From: DATFVA01 sp963764235
Lineage (GTDB): Bacteria; Bacteroidota; Ignavibacteria; Ignavibacteriales; Ignavibacteriaceae
NCBI GenBank assembly: GCA_963764235.1
Contig: CAVXRO010000009.1
Span: forward strand, 310,001 to 374,000
Length of the DNA stretch: 64,000 bases
Direction of reading: 5' to 3'
Made by a program: the position numbers and the translations under genes. Within the stretch, counting starts at the first letter, position 1, and every line of letters begins with the position of its first letter. Under the pieces are notes generated by a model. It was not told the DNA's origin. It did no database searches and saw nothing but the letters and a program-made list of their open reading frames with translations. Positions 46,002 through 53,155 of this stretch are shown one piece after another.

Positions 46002-46624
46002 AACAAAACCGGTTTATAATCCTTCTTTGTATTATTTTTTTTACAGGATTAATAGGGCATATCATCACTTCATTACGCCCCCTCATGCTGTCACTTACAC
46101 CCTACCTGCTTTTATTAACGGGAATTTTAGTTCTCTACCTGACTTTAAGAGCAGGTGAACTAAAACTACTTATCTGGTGTTTAATTATATACATTCTGAC
46201 GTTCGGTCTGGAAGTGGCCGGTGTAAAAACCGAGATGATATTCGGAAGTTACAGCTACGGGAATACATTAGGATTAAAATTTCTGGAGGTCCCTTTAATA
46301 ATAGGATTTAACTGGGTAATAGTGATCCTCGGTGCTATCACAATAGCAGAACAAATTGATCAGAATATATTTTTAACAGCTTTGTTTGCCGGTACACTGT
46401 CAGTTTTATTTGATATTATGATGGAACCTGTGGCGATAAAGCTTCACTACTGGGAATGGAATTCCGGGTTTATTCCTATTGCAAATTACTATTCCTGGTT
46501 TGGAATTTCTTTCGTGTCATCGCTGCTTTATGACTTCCTCAAAATAAAAACGAATGATAAAGTGCCGGAGATTTATTTCACAATCCAGTTAACCTTTTTT
46601 ATTGTACTATCCTTATTTATCTGA
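45980..46624 (+). CDS. cruF: carotenoid 1',2'-hydratase
   Basis: 214 residues with about six to seven membrane helices. The CruF/DUF422 signature FGLEVAGVKTEMIFGSYSYG is followed by FLEVPLIIGFNWVIVILG and DIMMEPVAIKLHYWEW. CruF adds water to the acyclic psi end of gamma-carotene to give the 1'-hydroxyl. It overlaps the glycosyltransferase gene by 22 bases and lies 11 bases before crtW. Confidence 0.88.
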   Translation: MERKELLKQNRFIILLCIIFFTGLIGHIITSLRPLMLSLTPYLLLLTGILVLYLTLRAGELKLLIWCLIIYILTFGLEVAGVKTEMIFGSYSYGNTLGLKFLEVPLIIGFNWVIVILGAITIAEQIDQNIFLTALFAGTLSVLFDIMMEPVAIKLHYWEWNSGFIPIANYYSWFGISFVSSLLYDFLKIKTNDKVPEIYFTIQLTFFIVLSLFI

Positions 46625-46635
46625 ATGAGACTATT

Positions 46636-47304
46636 ATGGGAGTGATTATAGCTTTATTGATATTGGTTTTATGGATATCACATTTATTATATTCGTTAAT
46701 ATATGTGAACCCGGTATTGACAGATCCCGTGTTTTATATTCGTATTTTACTGCAGGGTTATCTTTACACCGGGCTATTTATTACTTCACACGATGCAATG
46801 CATGGTAATGTGTTACGCAGTAGTATAATTAATAACGCGGCCGGCCGATTATCATCTTTCCTTTTTGCCGGATTATCCTATAAAAAACTTCTTAATAATC
46901 ATAAAGCTCATCATAAAAATCCGGGACAGGATGATGATCCCGATTTTTATGGAAAATCGCAGAATTTCTTCATATGGTGGATTGTTTTTATGAAACGTTA
47001 CACAACCATTACTCAGATGATAATAATGGCCTTAATGTTTAACTTATTAAAGATATGGTTTAATGAGTCATCCATCTTCGCCTTCTGGGTAGTGCCGGCT
47101 TTATTAGGGACGCTTCAGTTATTTTACTTCGGAACCTATATACCCCATAAATATCCCCATACCGGCGAAATGAGTCCGCATAACGCAAGAACCCTGAAAA
47201 AAAATCATTTATGGGGAATGTTAACCTGCTATTTTTTCGGATATCATTTTGAACATCATGAATCTCCGCGTACCCCATGGTGGCAGATGTACAAATTAAA
47301 ATGA
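46636..47304 (+). CDS. crtW: beta-carotene 4-ketolase
   Basis: 222 residues of the membrane fatty-acid hydroxylase/desaturase type. Histidine boxes: SHDAMHG, NNHKAHHKNPGQDDDPDF, PHKYPHTGE and GYHFEHHESPRTPWW. The pattern is that of CrtW ketolases, which put a 4-keto group on a beta-ring. It is the last gene of the operon. Its TGA stop abuts the stop of the convergent sensor kinase in a shared TGATCA. Confidence 0.88.
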   Translation: MGVIIALLILVLWISHLLYSLIYVNPVLTDPVFYIRILLQGYLYTGLFITSHDAMHGNVLRSSIINNAAGRLSSFLFAGLSYKKLLNNHKAHHKNPGQDDDPDFYGKSQNFFIWWIVFMKRYTTITQMIIMALMFNLLKIWFNESSIFAFWVVPALLGTLQLFYFGTYIPHKYPHTGEMSPHNARTLKKNHLWGMLTCYFFGYHFEHHESPRTPWWQMYKLK

Positions 47305-48831
47305 TCAGTTAATGGATAGAGCCTTCTTCTCAATCTCGTCAAGGGACTGAATCAGTTCCAATTTGGAAAAAGGTTTTATCAGGAATTTATCGGCACCTGC
47401 ATTGAAAAACTCCGATATCCTTGCTTCTATAGATTCACTTGAGATAATAACTATAGGACGTTTGTATGGATCATTCTTTTTAAGATCTTTGCAGATCAAA
47501 AGACTTTGTGTCCATAGATTCGGATTCACATCAAATATTATAACACCGTAATTGCCGTTCAAGACAATATCTATTTTAAATTCCCTCAGTGAAAATACTT
47601 TTATGGTGTGAGAATTTTTAAGAAAAGCTTTTATCAATTCATAAGATTCGCCGCTGTTATCAAGCATCAGGACTTCTTTCCGATTTCCATTACTTCTTAT
47701 TTTTTCCTGATGGTGACTGATATTCTGAGATAAAGGAAGTGTAAAAGTAAAAGTTGTTCCGACACCTTTAATACTATCAACGAGAAGAGATCCGCCTAAT
47801 TTTTCAATATATTTTTTAGCCAGAGCTAATCCCAGTCCGTTTCCTTCAAAATTCCTTCCTATATTTAAATCCTCCTGGCTGAAAGGCTTAAAAAGGTGAT
47901 CCATATATTCGGTGGATATGCCTATACCCGAATCCTTAATTCTGCATATTGCCAGTTCTCTTTCAGTAAGGATATCAGCCTCTATTTCAATAAAGCCTTT
48001 TTTGGTAAACTTTTGAGCGTTATTTAACAGGTTATTGATAATATTCTCTGTGCTCTGAACATCAACATCCACATATATTTTATCCTTAAGAAAAGTTGTT
48101 TTTACATCAATATTTTTTTTAGAATCAGTTCCCTTAATTAAGTTGATGCATGATTTAAGGATCCCGACAAGGTCAACAGTTTGAATATTCAGTTTATAGT
48201 TACCAGCTTCAAGCTGAGCAAAGTCGAGCATTTGAGTGATGCTTTTAAAGAGGCGTTCACTTCCGCTGTAGAGGTTATCAAGGTAGATCCTGTCCTCCGG
48301 CCCGAGTTTATCTTTCAGATTCTCTTTAATGATCGATGAATAGCCAAGGATTATATTCAGAGGAGTACGCAGTTCGTGAGAAAGTACATTCAAAAATGTA
48401 TTCTTCAACCTCTCGGCCTCCCTGTTTCCCAGTCGCGCTTTTTTTATTTCCTCCTCGGTAAGGATCATTTCCGTCTGGTCCATATGGATCATTACTACAT
48501 AATCGAGATTTTCGTATGAGATATAAAAAAGATTTGTCCGGAAGATTGGAATTGTTACTTCTTTACTTCTTAGAAGTGAATCAGCAAAATCATTCGTTTC
48601 GGCATGGCTTTTTTCTTCAAAGGTCTTTTGAATAAGTTCCTGTATGCCGGTTCTTCTCAATTCAACATCTTTAAAAACATTATATTCTTTTAATTCGCTC
48701 AGATTATAGCCCCATTGTTTCGAGAATGCCTGGTTTACATAGACTATATTACCTTTACCATTGATGATCTCAATGGGAAAAATCAAGGGATCATATAAAG
48801 TGGAGAAGTATATTTCCGTCTTATGTTTCAT
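47305..48831 (-). CDS. hybrid sensor histidine kinase (PAS-HisKA-HATPase-receiver)
   Basis: About 508 residues; the start is ATG 48831 or the TTG at 48840 that overlaps the upstream stop (TTGA). PAS-like sensor (about 15-125), HisKA with NVLSHELRTPLNIILGYSS, HATPase with NNLLNNAQKF, IKDSGIGIS and EGNGLGLALAKKY, then a C-terminal receiver. The receiver keeps IIFDVN for the phospho-Asp and PIVIISS and the Lys of FLIKPF, but its N-terminal acid pair is reduced to one Asp (VLMLDNS). No membrane helix, so it senses in the cytosol. Confidence 0.88.
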   Translation of the reverse strand: MKHKTEIYFSTLYDPLIFPIEIINGKGNIVYVNQAFSKQWGYNLSELKEYNVFKDVELRRTGIQELIQKTFEEKSHAETNDFADSLLRSKEVTIPIFRTNLFYISYENLDYVVMIHMDQTEMILTEEEIKKARLGNREAERLKNTFLNVLSHELRTPLNIILGYSSIIKENLKDKLGPEDRIYLDNLYSGSERLFKSITQMLDFAQLEAGNYKLNIQTVDLVGILKSCINLIKGTDSKKNIDVKTTFLKDKIYVDVDVQSTENIINNLLNNAQKFTKKGFIEIEADILTERELAICRIKDSGIGISTEYMDHLFKPFSQEDLNIGRNFEGNGLGLALAKKYIEKLGGSLLVDSIKGVGTTFTFTLPLSQNISHHQEKIRSNGNRKEVLMLDNSGESYELIKAFLKNSHTIKVFSLREFKIDIVLNGNYGVIIFDVNPNLWTQSLLICKDLKKNDPYKRPIVIISSESIEARISEFFNAGADKFLIKPFSKLELIQSLDEIEKKALSIN

Positions 48832-48836
48832 AATTA

Positions 48837-50144
48837 TCAATTTACAGGCAATGAAAAAACAATAGTGGCGCCGGAATCATTTTTTAATACTTCAATGCTT
48901 CCATTATGCTGATCAATTATACTTTTACAAAGGAAAAGTCCATAGCCGCTCCCTCTTGATGTAGGAAGTTCGAACATAGTATTCAGTTTTTCAACGGGGA
49001 ATCCAGGGCCATTATCTTTTACTTCTACGCTGACTTTATTTCCGGAAGAATACGTTTTAACTCTTATTGTAGCGTCGGGCCTGGCTTCAGTTGAATTAGT
49101 AAATAAGTGAACAAGGAGGTGTTGAATCTGTCCTGAATCATAATTACAGGCAGGAACAGTATTGAATTCTGTTTCAAAAGTAACTTTGTTGAATTTTTTC
49201 ATCGGAGACAGATATTTTATTACTGACTGAACCGTTTTATTTATTTCTCCGTGATCTTTATTCAGGTTTACAATTGAAGTTTCAAGCAGAACCTGAGCAT
49301 ACTTTTGAATATTTCTTATACTGTCTATAGTCACTTTTAATTTTAATTTCAATCTGTCAAAAAAGATCGTATCAATATCATTGCTTCCCGACTCGAATTC
49401 TTTATGAGATTTTTCAACAACTCTCATCAGGCTCTCTGTTTCAAGGAGGGCAAGATGAACAAGTCCCTGAAGCGACTGACCTATTTCAGAATCAATGCTG
49501 GATTTAAGAGCTTTCCTCTCAGCGATTATAAGCTGGGTATTTGCTTCCTGGAGTGCATTATACGCACTTATCTGACCATGGTATAACTGAGCATTCCTGA
49601 TTGCGGTGGCTGCCTGACCTGCCAAGATTTCAAAAGTATCTGTAATCTCTCTGACACGTATTTTATGAAGGAACTTGCTGTCTACATAAATTACGCCTAT
49701 TTTTTTCCCTTCTGTAATAAGGGGGGAACACAAGATTGTCTGAAGTTCAAGCTTTAAAATACTTTTACTTGGATCATAATTATTATCGCTCTGAGCCCCT
49801 TCAATAAATTTTGACTGACCGGTCTGGAAAACATCTTCCACAACGGTTGTACTTACTTCAAAGAGTGTTTCAGGCAGAGTATTATTTCCTGAATCAAGCC
49901 CAAGCTTGTATTCAAGTTCGCCGGAACTGTTTTTTAGAACAATAAATCCTCTTTCAGAATTCGTCAGCTTTATGGCATTCTTTAAGACAAGCTCAAGTAC
50001 ATCTTCAAGTATTAATGAGCTATTAATACTTTTAACAATATCAAGAATGACCTCAAGATTCTTTATCTTTTCAATAGGTTCATCGGGAGCAACAACTCCG
50101 GTATTTGCCTCATCCAGATTCTTCTTAAAATCACTGAATTTCAT
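48837..50144 (-). CDS. GAF-domain histidine-kinase-like ATPase
   Basis: 435 residues. A short N-terminus, then a GAF domain (about 40-190, containing TNSERGFIVLKNSSGE and CSPLITEGKKIGVIYVDS), a helical region, and an HATPase domain with HLFTNSTEA, VKDNGPGFP and GSGYGLFLCKSIIDQ. The usual HisKA H-box (HELRTP-like) is not recognisable. The only nearby His is in GLVHLALLETES, so autophosphorylation is uncertain. It overlaps and is coupled to the hybrid kinase gene and could be its partner. Confidence 0.82.
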   Translation of the reverse strand: MKFSDFKKNLDEANTGVVAPDEPIEKIKNLEVILDIVKSINSSLILEDVLELVLKNAIKLTNSERGFIVLKNSSGELEYKLGLDSGNNTLPETLFEVSTTVVEDVFQTGQSKFIEGAQSDNNYDPSKSILKLELQTILCSPLITEGKKIGVIYVDSKFLHKIRVREITDTFEILAGQAATAIRNAQLYHGQISAYNALQEANTQLIIAERKALKSSIDSEIGQSLQGLVHLALLETESLMRVVEKSHKEFESGSNDIDTIFFDRLKLKLKVTIDSIRNIQKYAQVLLETSIVNLNKDHGEINKTVQSVIKYLSPMKKFNKVTFETEFNTVPACNYDSGQIQHLLVHLFTNSTEARPDATIRVKTYSSGNKVSVEVKDNGPGFPVEKLNTMFELPTSRGSGYGLFLCKSIIDQHNGSIEVLKNDSGATIVFSLPVN

Positions 50145-50233
50145 GAATGCCTGTTCTTTTAGTAACCTGAGATTTAATTAAACTAAAAATATTATAATAA
50201 CCAAAAAACTTAAATGGTATTATTAATAAACAG

Positions 50234-50259
50234 ATGCCTGATTTTTTAACATCAGGCAT
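50234..50259 (-). terminator. hairpin terminator after lipoprotein B
   Basis: ATGCCTGAT (50234-50242) and ATCAGGCAT (50251-50259) form a perfect 9-bp stem with an 8-base loop, about 25 bases past the stop of lipoprotein gene B. It separates this gene from the sensor kinase pair. Confidence 0.7.
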
Positions 50260-50284
50260 TCTTTAACCAATATTCAAAAAAGGA

Positions 50285-50842
50285 TTACCTGGCCCAGATA
50301 TATCTGGAAAAGTGTGTGATTACTGCATCCTTGACCTCCAGGATACCTCTTTCTGTATCGACTGTCAGCTCTGAATATTCCACTGGATGAGTAAAACCAT
50401 CAGGATCCAGGTACATAAATTGGATTTCATCAGGGTTAAAGCCTGAAAGATCCAGACCAGTAAACTTTATATCAAAGCGCAGATCCTCATCAAAGAAAAT
50501 ACTGGGAGAAAAATCAATTGAACCATCCAAATCATCAACCTGATATCCGATAGTCTCGATTCCGCTGAATGCATTTTTCGGGATCTTCAGCTTAGCTCTA
50601 ATCGTAACCTGACCTGATCCAGAGGTATACGATTCATTCATTTTAACCATTCCACCCTTACTGCCATCAATTTCTTCACTAACAGCAAAAACATTATTTT
50701 CTATGGTTAGCGAGTTTGATTGAGGGAGCTGAATCACAGACTTTTGTGCTTCCAGAGCCGGAGCACTAGGTTCAAGAACCGACTGAGAACAACCGGCGAT
50801 GATAAGCATAACCGGAATTAGAAGTAGTAATATTTTTTTCAT
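50285..50842 (-). CDS. lipoprotein B with invariant C-terminal HFSRYIWAR
   Basis: About 185 residues from the ATG at 50842 (AGGATGGG upstream). Signal peptide with lipobox IAGC, then a low-complexity linker, then a beta-sandwich-like region (GGMVKMNESY, VTIRAKLKIPKNAFSG, FTGLDLSGFNPDEIQFMYL) ending HFSRYIWAR. It is paralogous to the lipoprotein at 52283. The pattern loosely recalls ZU5-like domains, but I would not assign one. A near-consensus sigma-54 promoter lies 52-67 bases upstream. Confidence 0.75.
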   Translation of the reverse strand: MKKILLLLIPVMLIIAGCSQSVLEPSAPALEAQKSVIQLPQSNSLTIENNVFAVSEEIDGSKGGMVKMNESYTSGSGQVTIRAKLKIPKNAFSGIETIGYQVDDLDGSIDFSPSIFFDEDLRFDIKFTGLDLSGFNPDEIQFMYLDPDGFTHPVEYSELTVDTERGILEVKDAVITHFSRYIWAR

Positions 50843-50893
50843 AAAACCCATCCTGAAGTAGTTGTAGTATAATTAGCCTTCCGGGAGTGAAAT

Positions 50894-50909
50894 AACAAGT
50901 TTTCTGCCA
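50894..50909 (-). promoter_or_regulatory. possible sigma-54 promoter for lipoprotein B
   Basis: TGGCAGAAAACTTGTT on the minus strand matches TGGCAC-N5-TTGCW except for G at position 6 and T in place of the -12 C. It is spaced to start transcription about 40 bases before the lipoprotein B start codon. Confidence 0.5.
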
Positions 50910-51004
50910 GCTATTTTGGATGAATATCGTAATATAATGGGTTTTCGCCGTCTATTTTGTCGGTAATTTTTTCAAAAAAGCAAAAAATACCGTCAGATGC
51001 AGAT

Positions 51005-52240
51005 TCAGAGACCCTGAATAAGTTCTTTAATTAAGTCTATCTGCTCTGTGTGTTTAATAGATTTGTAAAAGTTAAGGGATGAAGTAAAGTAGCGGGTTGC
51101 TTCCTCTTTCCTGTCCATTTTTTTATACAAAATTCCAAGTTCCAGGGAAGTTTCAGCATAATTCAGTCTGTTTTCAAGTTCTTCATTAATTCGGAGACTT
51201 GTAAGGAAGTATGTCTCGGCAAGAGCCAGATTCCCTTTTTCTCTTTCAATTATACCTTTTAACTTGAAATTATCTGCAACCGATAACCTGTCGTCCAGTT
51301 TATAACTCAGCTCAAGAGATTTTTTTGTAAAAGCTTCCGCCAGAGAAAGATCATTAAGCTGGATATAAATGAAGGCTTTAGTCAGGTAAGAGATTGCAAG
51401 GTTGGATATGTAATTAAGTTTATTTGCGAAGTCGATACTCTGATCGATCTCTCCTAGTGCCTGTTTATACTCATGTTTCTGTGTATGAAGTAGTGCGAGG
51501 TTGTGTCTTAATTCTACGATACGGATAATGTTCTTTAATTTATTAAACTTGATTAAAGCCCGGTGAAAATAGTTATAGGAATCCTCATAAGATCCTTTCA
51601 TACCATTAACGACCCCAAGATTTATTTCTATCATACCCATCAGGTTGGTATCTCTGGTTATATTGAGGTAGGAAAGACAATTTTCAAAATGCTTTTCAGC
51701 CTTAAAAAGTTTTCCATAATCAAGATGAATAACTCCCAGCAGGTTTTCACATCTGACATATCCTCGAAAATCTTTTTCTTTTTCAAACAATTTTTTGGCC
51801 CTGTTAAGAATAGAAATACTTTTTTTCCATTCAGCCTGTCTGCTGTAAACTGTAGCCAGCAGGTAAAGGCCATGGGCATAAAAAGAATTGAGGTCATCCC
51901 TTCTCTTAACTACCTTCGAAAGAGAATCAATTGTCTGTTCAGCAGAAGTGAATTCACCCTGAATAATCGAAAGATTAGCCAGGTGGACAAGGAACTCGGC
52001 ATATGAGGCATCGCTTAACTTATCTTTAGCGAATGTAATGAGGAGATTAACTTTATAATGAAACTCTGATCCTGAGGGGAAGGGAGAAGCCAGTTGTTTT
52101 TTATCTAAATTAGATAGAGAAGATATTTCGTCAGCCTGGGAAGATTTTCCTTTCAAAAGTTTTTTATACTCTGAAATTTCCTTCCTGTTAAAATAGCTTC
52201 CTAATACCTTCTCTATTGAGTGTTGTGCTTCTTTAATCAC
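51005..52240 (-). CDS. TPR-repeat protein
   Basis: 411 residues beginning with GTG. After about 70 residues of linker the chain is made of tetratricopeptide repeats (SFYAHGLYLLATVYSRQAEW, NLLGVIHLDYGKLFKAEKHF, INLGVVNGMKGSYEDSYNYF, GILYKKMDRKEEATRYF). No signal peptide or catalytic domain, so probably a cytosolic binding or scaffold protein. The repeats resemble those of the Ser/Thr kinase at 54558. It lies 42 bases after lipoprotein A, presumably in one transcript. Confidence 0.82.
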   Translation of the reverse strand: MIKEAQHSIEKVLGSYFNRKEISEYKKLLKGKSSQADEISSLSNLDKKQLASPFPSGSEFHYKVNLLITFAKDKLSDASYAEFLVHLANLSIIQGEFTSAEQTIDSLSKVVKRRDDLNSFYAHGLYLLATVYSRQAEWKKSISILNRAKKLFEKEKDFRGYVRCENLLGVIHLDYGKLFKAEKHFENCLSYLNITRDTNLMGMIEINLGVVNGMKGSYEDSYNYFHRALIKFNKLKNIIRIVELRHNLALLHTQKHEYKQALGEIDQSIDFANKLNYISNLAISYLTKAFIYIQLNDLSLAEAFTKKSLELSYKLDDRLSVADNFKLKGIIEREKGNLALAETYFLTSLRINEELENRLNYAETSLELGILYKKMDRKEEATRYFTSSLNFYKSIKHTEQIDLIKELIQGL

Positions 52241-52241
52241 T

Positions 52242-52274
52242 TTGTTATAATCTTATTCTATACAAGTATAACAA
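52242..52274 (-). promoter_or_regulatory. inverted repeat between lipoprotein A and TPR gene
   Basis: TTGTTATA (52242-52249) and TATAACAA (52267-52274) are a perfect 8-bp inverted repeat with a 17-base loop. The structure ends two bases before the GTG start of the TPR gene and could limit its translation relative to lipoprotein A. Confidence 0.35.
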
Positions 52275-52282
52275 AAATTTTA

Positions 52283-52840
52283 TTATCTAGCCCAGATATA
52301 TCTGGAAAAATGTGATAGATGAGCATTGGTAACCGATAAGGTTCCATGAACTACATCTACACCGATCTGATCACAGCTGACAGGTTCAATATATGAACCA
52401 TCATCAGAAATATACGCAAAGTATACATCTGCCGGGTTGACTCCTGAGAGATCAAGGCCGGAAACTGTGGCGTTCAGAAGCACAGGTGCATTGAAAGTAA
52501 GTGTGGGATTAAAGTCAATTTCTGCAAATGCGCTGCTGTTGGCAACGTACAGAACCTTCTCTCCCGAGTATGCGCTTGCAGGAACATTGAGACTAGCCTG
52601 AACAGTAACAAGACTGGAAGTTCCCTGATAAGAACCGCTAAGCTGGATTGTTCCGCCTGAATTGCCGCTTATATTCTGCGAAGTTGAGAAAGTGGCTTCA
52701 GTGGACATGTTCAGAGCTTTGGGCATATTGAACATCTTTGCAGGGTTACCATTCGGACTGGATGCTGTGCTGTTATTTATATCGGAGCAGCCTCCTAACA
52801 GCAAACCGGCAAAAAGAATGGAAAATAGAAGTTTTTTCAT
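52283..52840 (-). CDS. lipoprotein A with invariant C-terminal HFSRYIWAR
   Basis: 185 residues. Lipobox LLGGC (Cys 18), a Ser/Asn-rich linker, then the same beta-sandwich-like plan as lipoprotein B: GGTIQLSGSY, VTVQASLNVPASAYSG, VSGLDLSGVNPADVYFAYI and the identical end HFSRYIWAR. An outer-membrane or periplasmic anchored protein is expected. Transcription probably starts at the sigma-54 promoter 90 bases upstream. It is the first gene downstream of the sigma-54 activator. Confidence 0.75.
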   Translation of the reverse strand: MKKLLFSILFAGLLLGGCSDINNSTASSPNGNPAKMFNMPKALNMSTEATFSTSQNISGNSGGTIQLSGSYQGTSSLVTVQASLNVPASAYSGEKVLYVANSSAFAEIDFNPTLTFNAPVLLNATVSGLDLSGVNPADVYFAYISDDGSYIEPVSCDQIGVDVVHGTLSVTNAHLSHFSRYIWAR

Positions 52841-53155
52841 AGTACTAACACCCTCTCATAATTATGAGTTTTGAAAATAGATTTTAGTTTTTAACTCAAG
52901 TGTTGCGCTCACAAGAGTGACTATAAAAAAGCAATGTTTATGCCATTAATCTTTTGTTAAAACGTCAATCGATTTATATTAATAAGAAGGGAGCGAATGT
53001 AAATTTTACCGAAGGGAGGTGGTAATGTTGGGATTTTTGTAAAATATTTTTACGATTTTCTTAAAAGATACCAAAAAATCCGAAGGTTCGCAGTTCATTA
53101 TCTTTCAAATAAGACATCTTTTTAAGCCCTGGGACAGAATACAGATCCGAGAAGC
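52841..53155. other. intergenic region between sigma-54 activator and lipoprotein A
   Basis: About 315 bases. The recognised element is the sigma-54 promoter at 52930-52945. Upstream of it there is room for activator-binding enhancer sites, but I could not identify a repeated motif with certainty. No gene seen. Confidence 0.5.
52930..52945 (-). promoter_or_regulatory. sigma-54 promoter for lipoprotein A and TPR gene
   Basis: TGGCATAAACATTGCT on the minus strand fits TGGCAC-N5-TTGCW at every position except the sixth, with the correct GG to GC spacing. Transcription would begin near 52919, about 80 bases before the lipoprotein A start. A sigma-54 activator gene ends just upstream. Confidence 0.78.
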
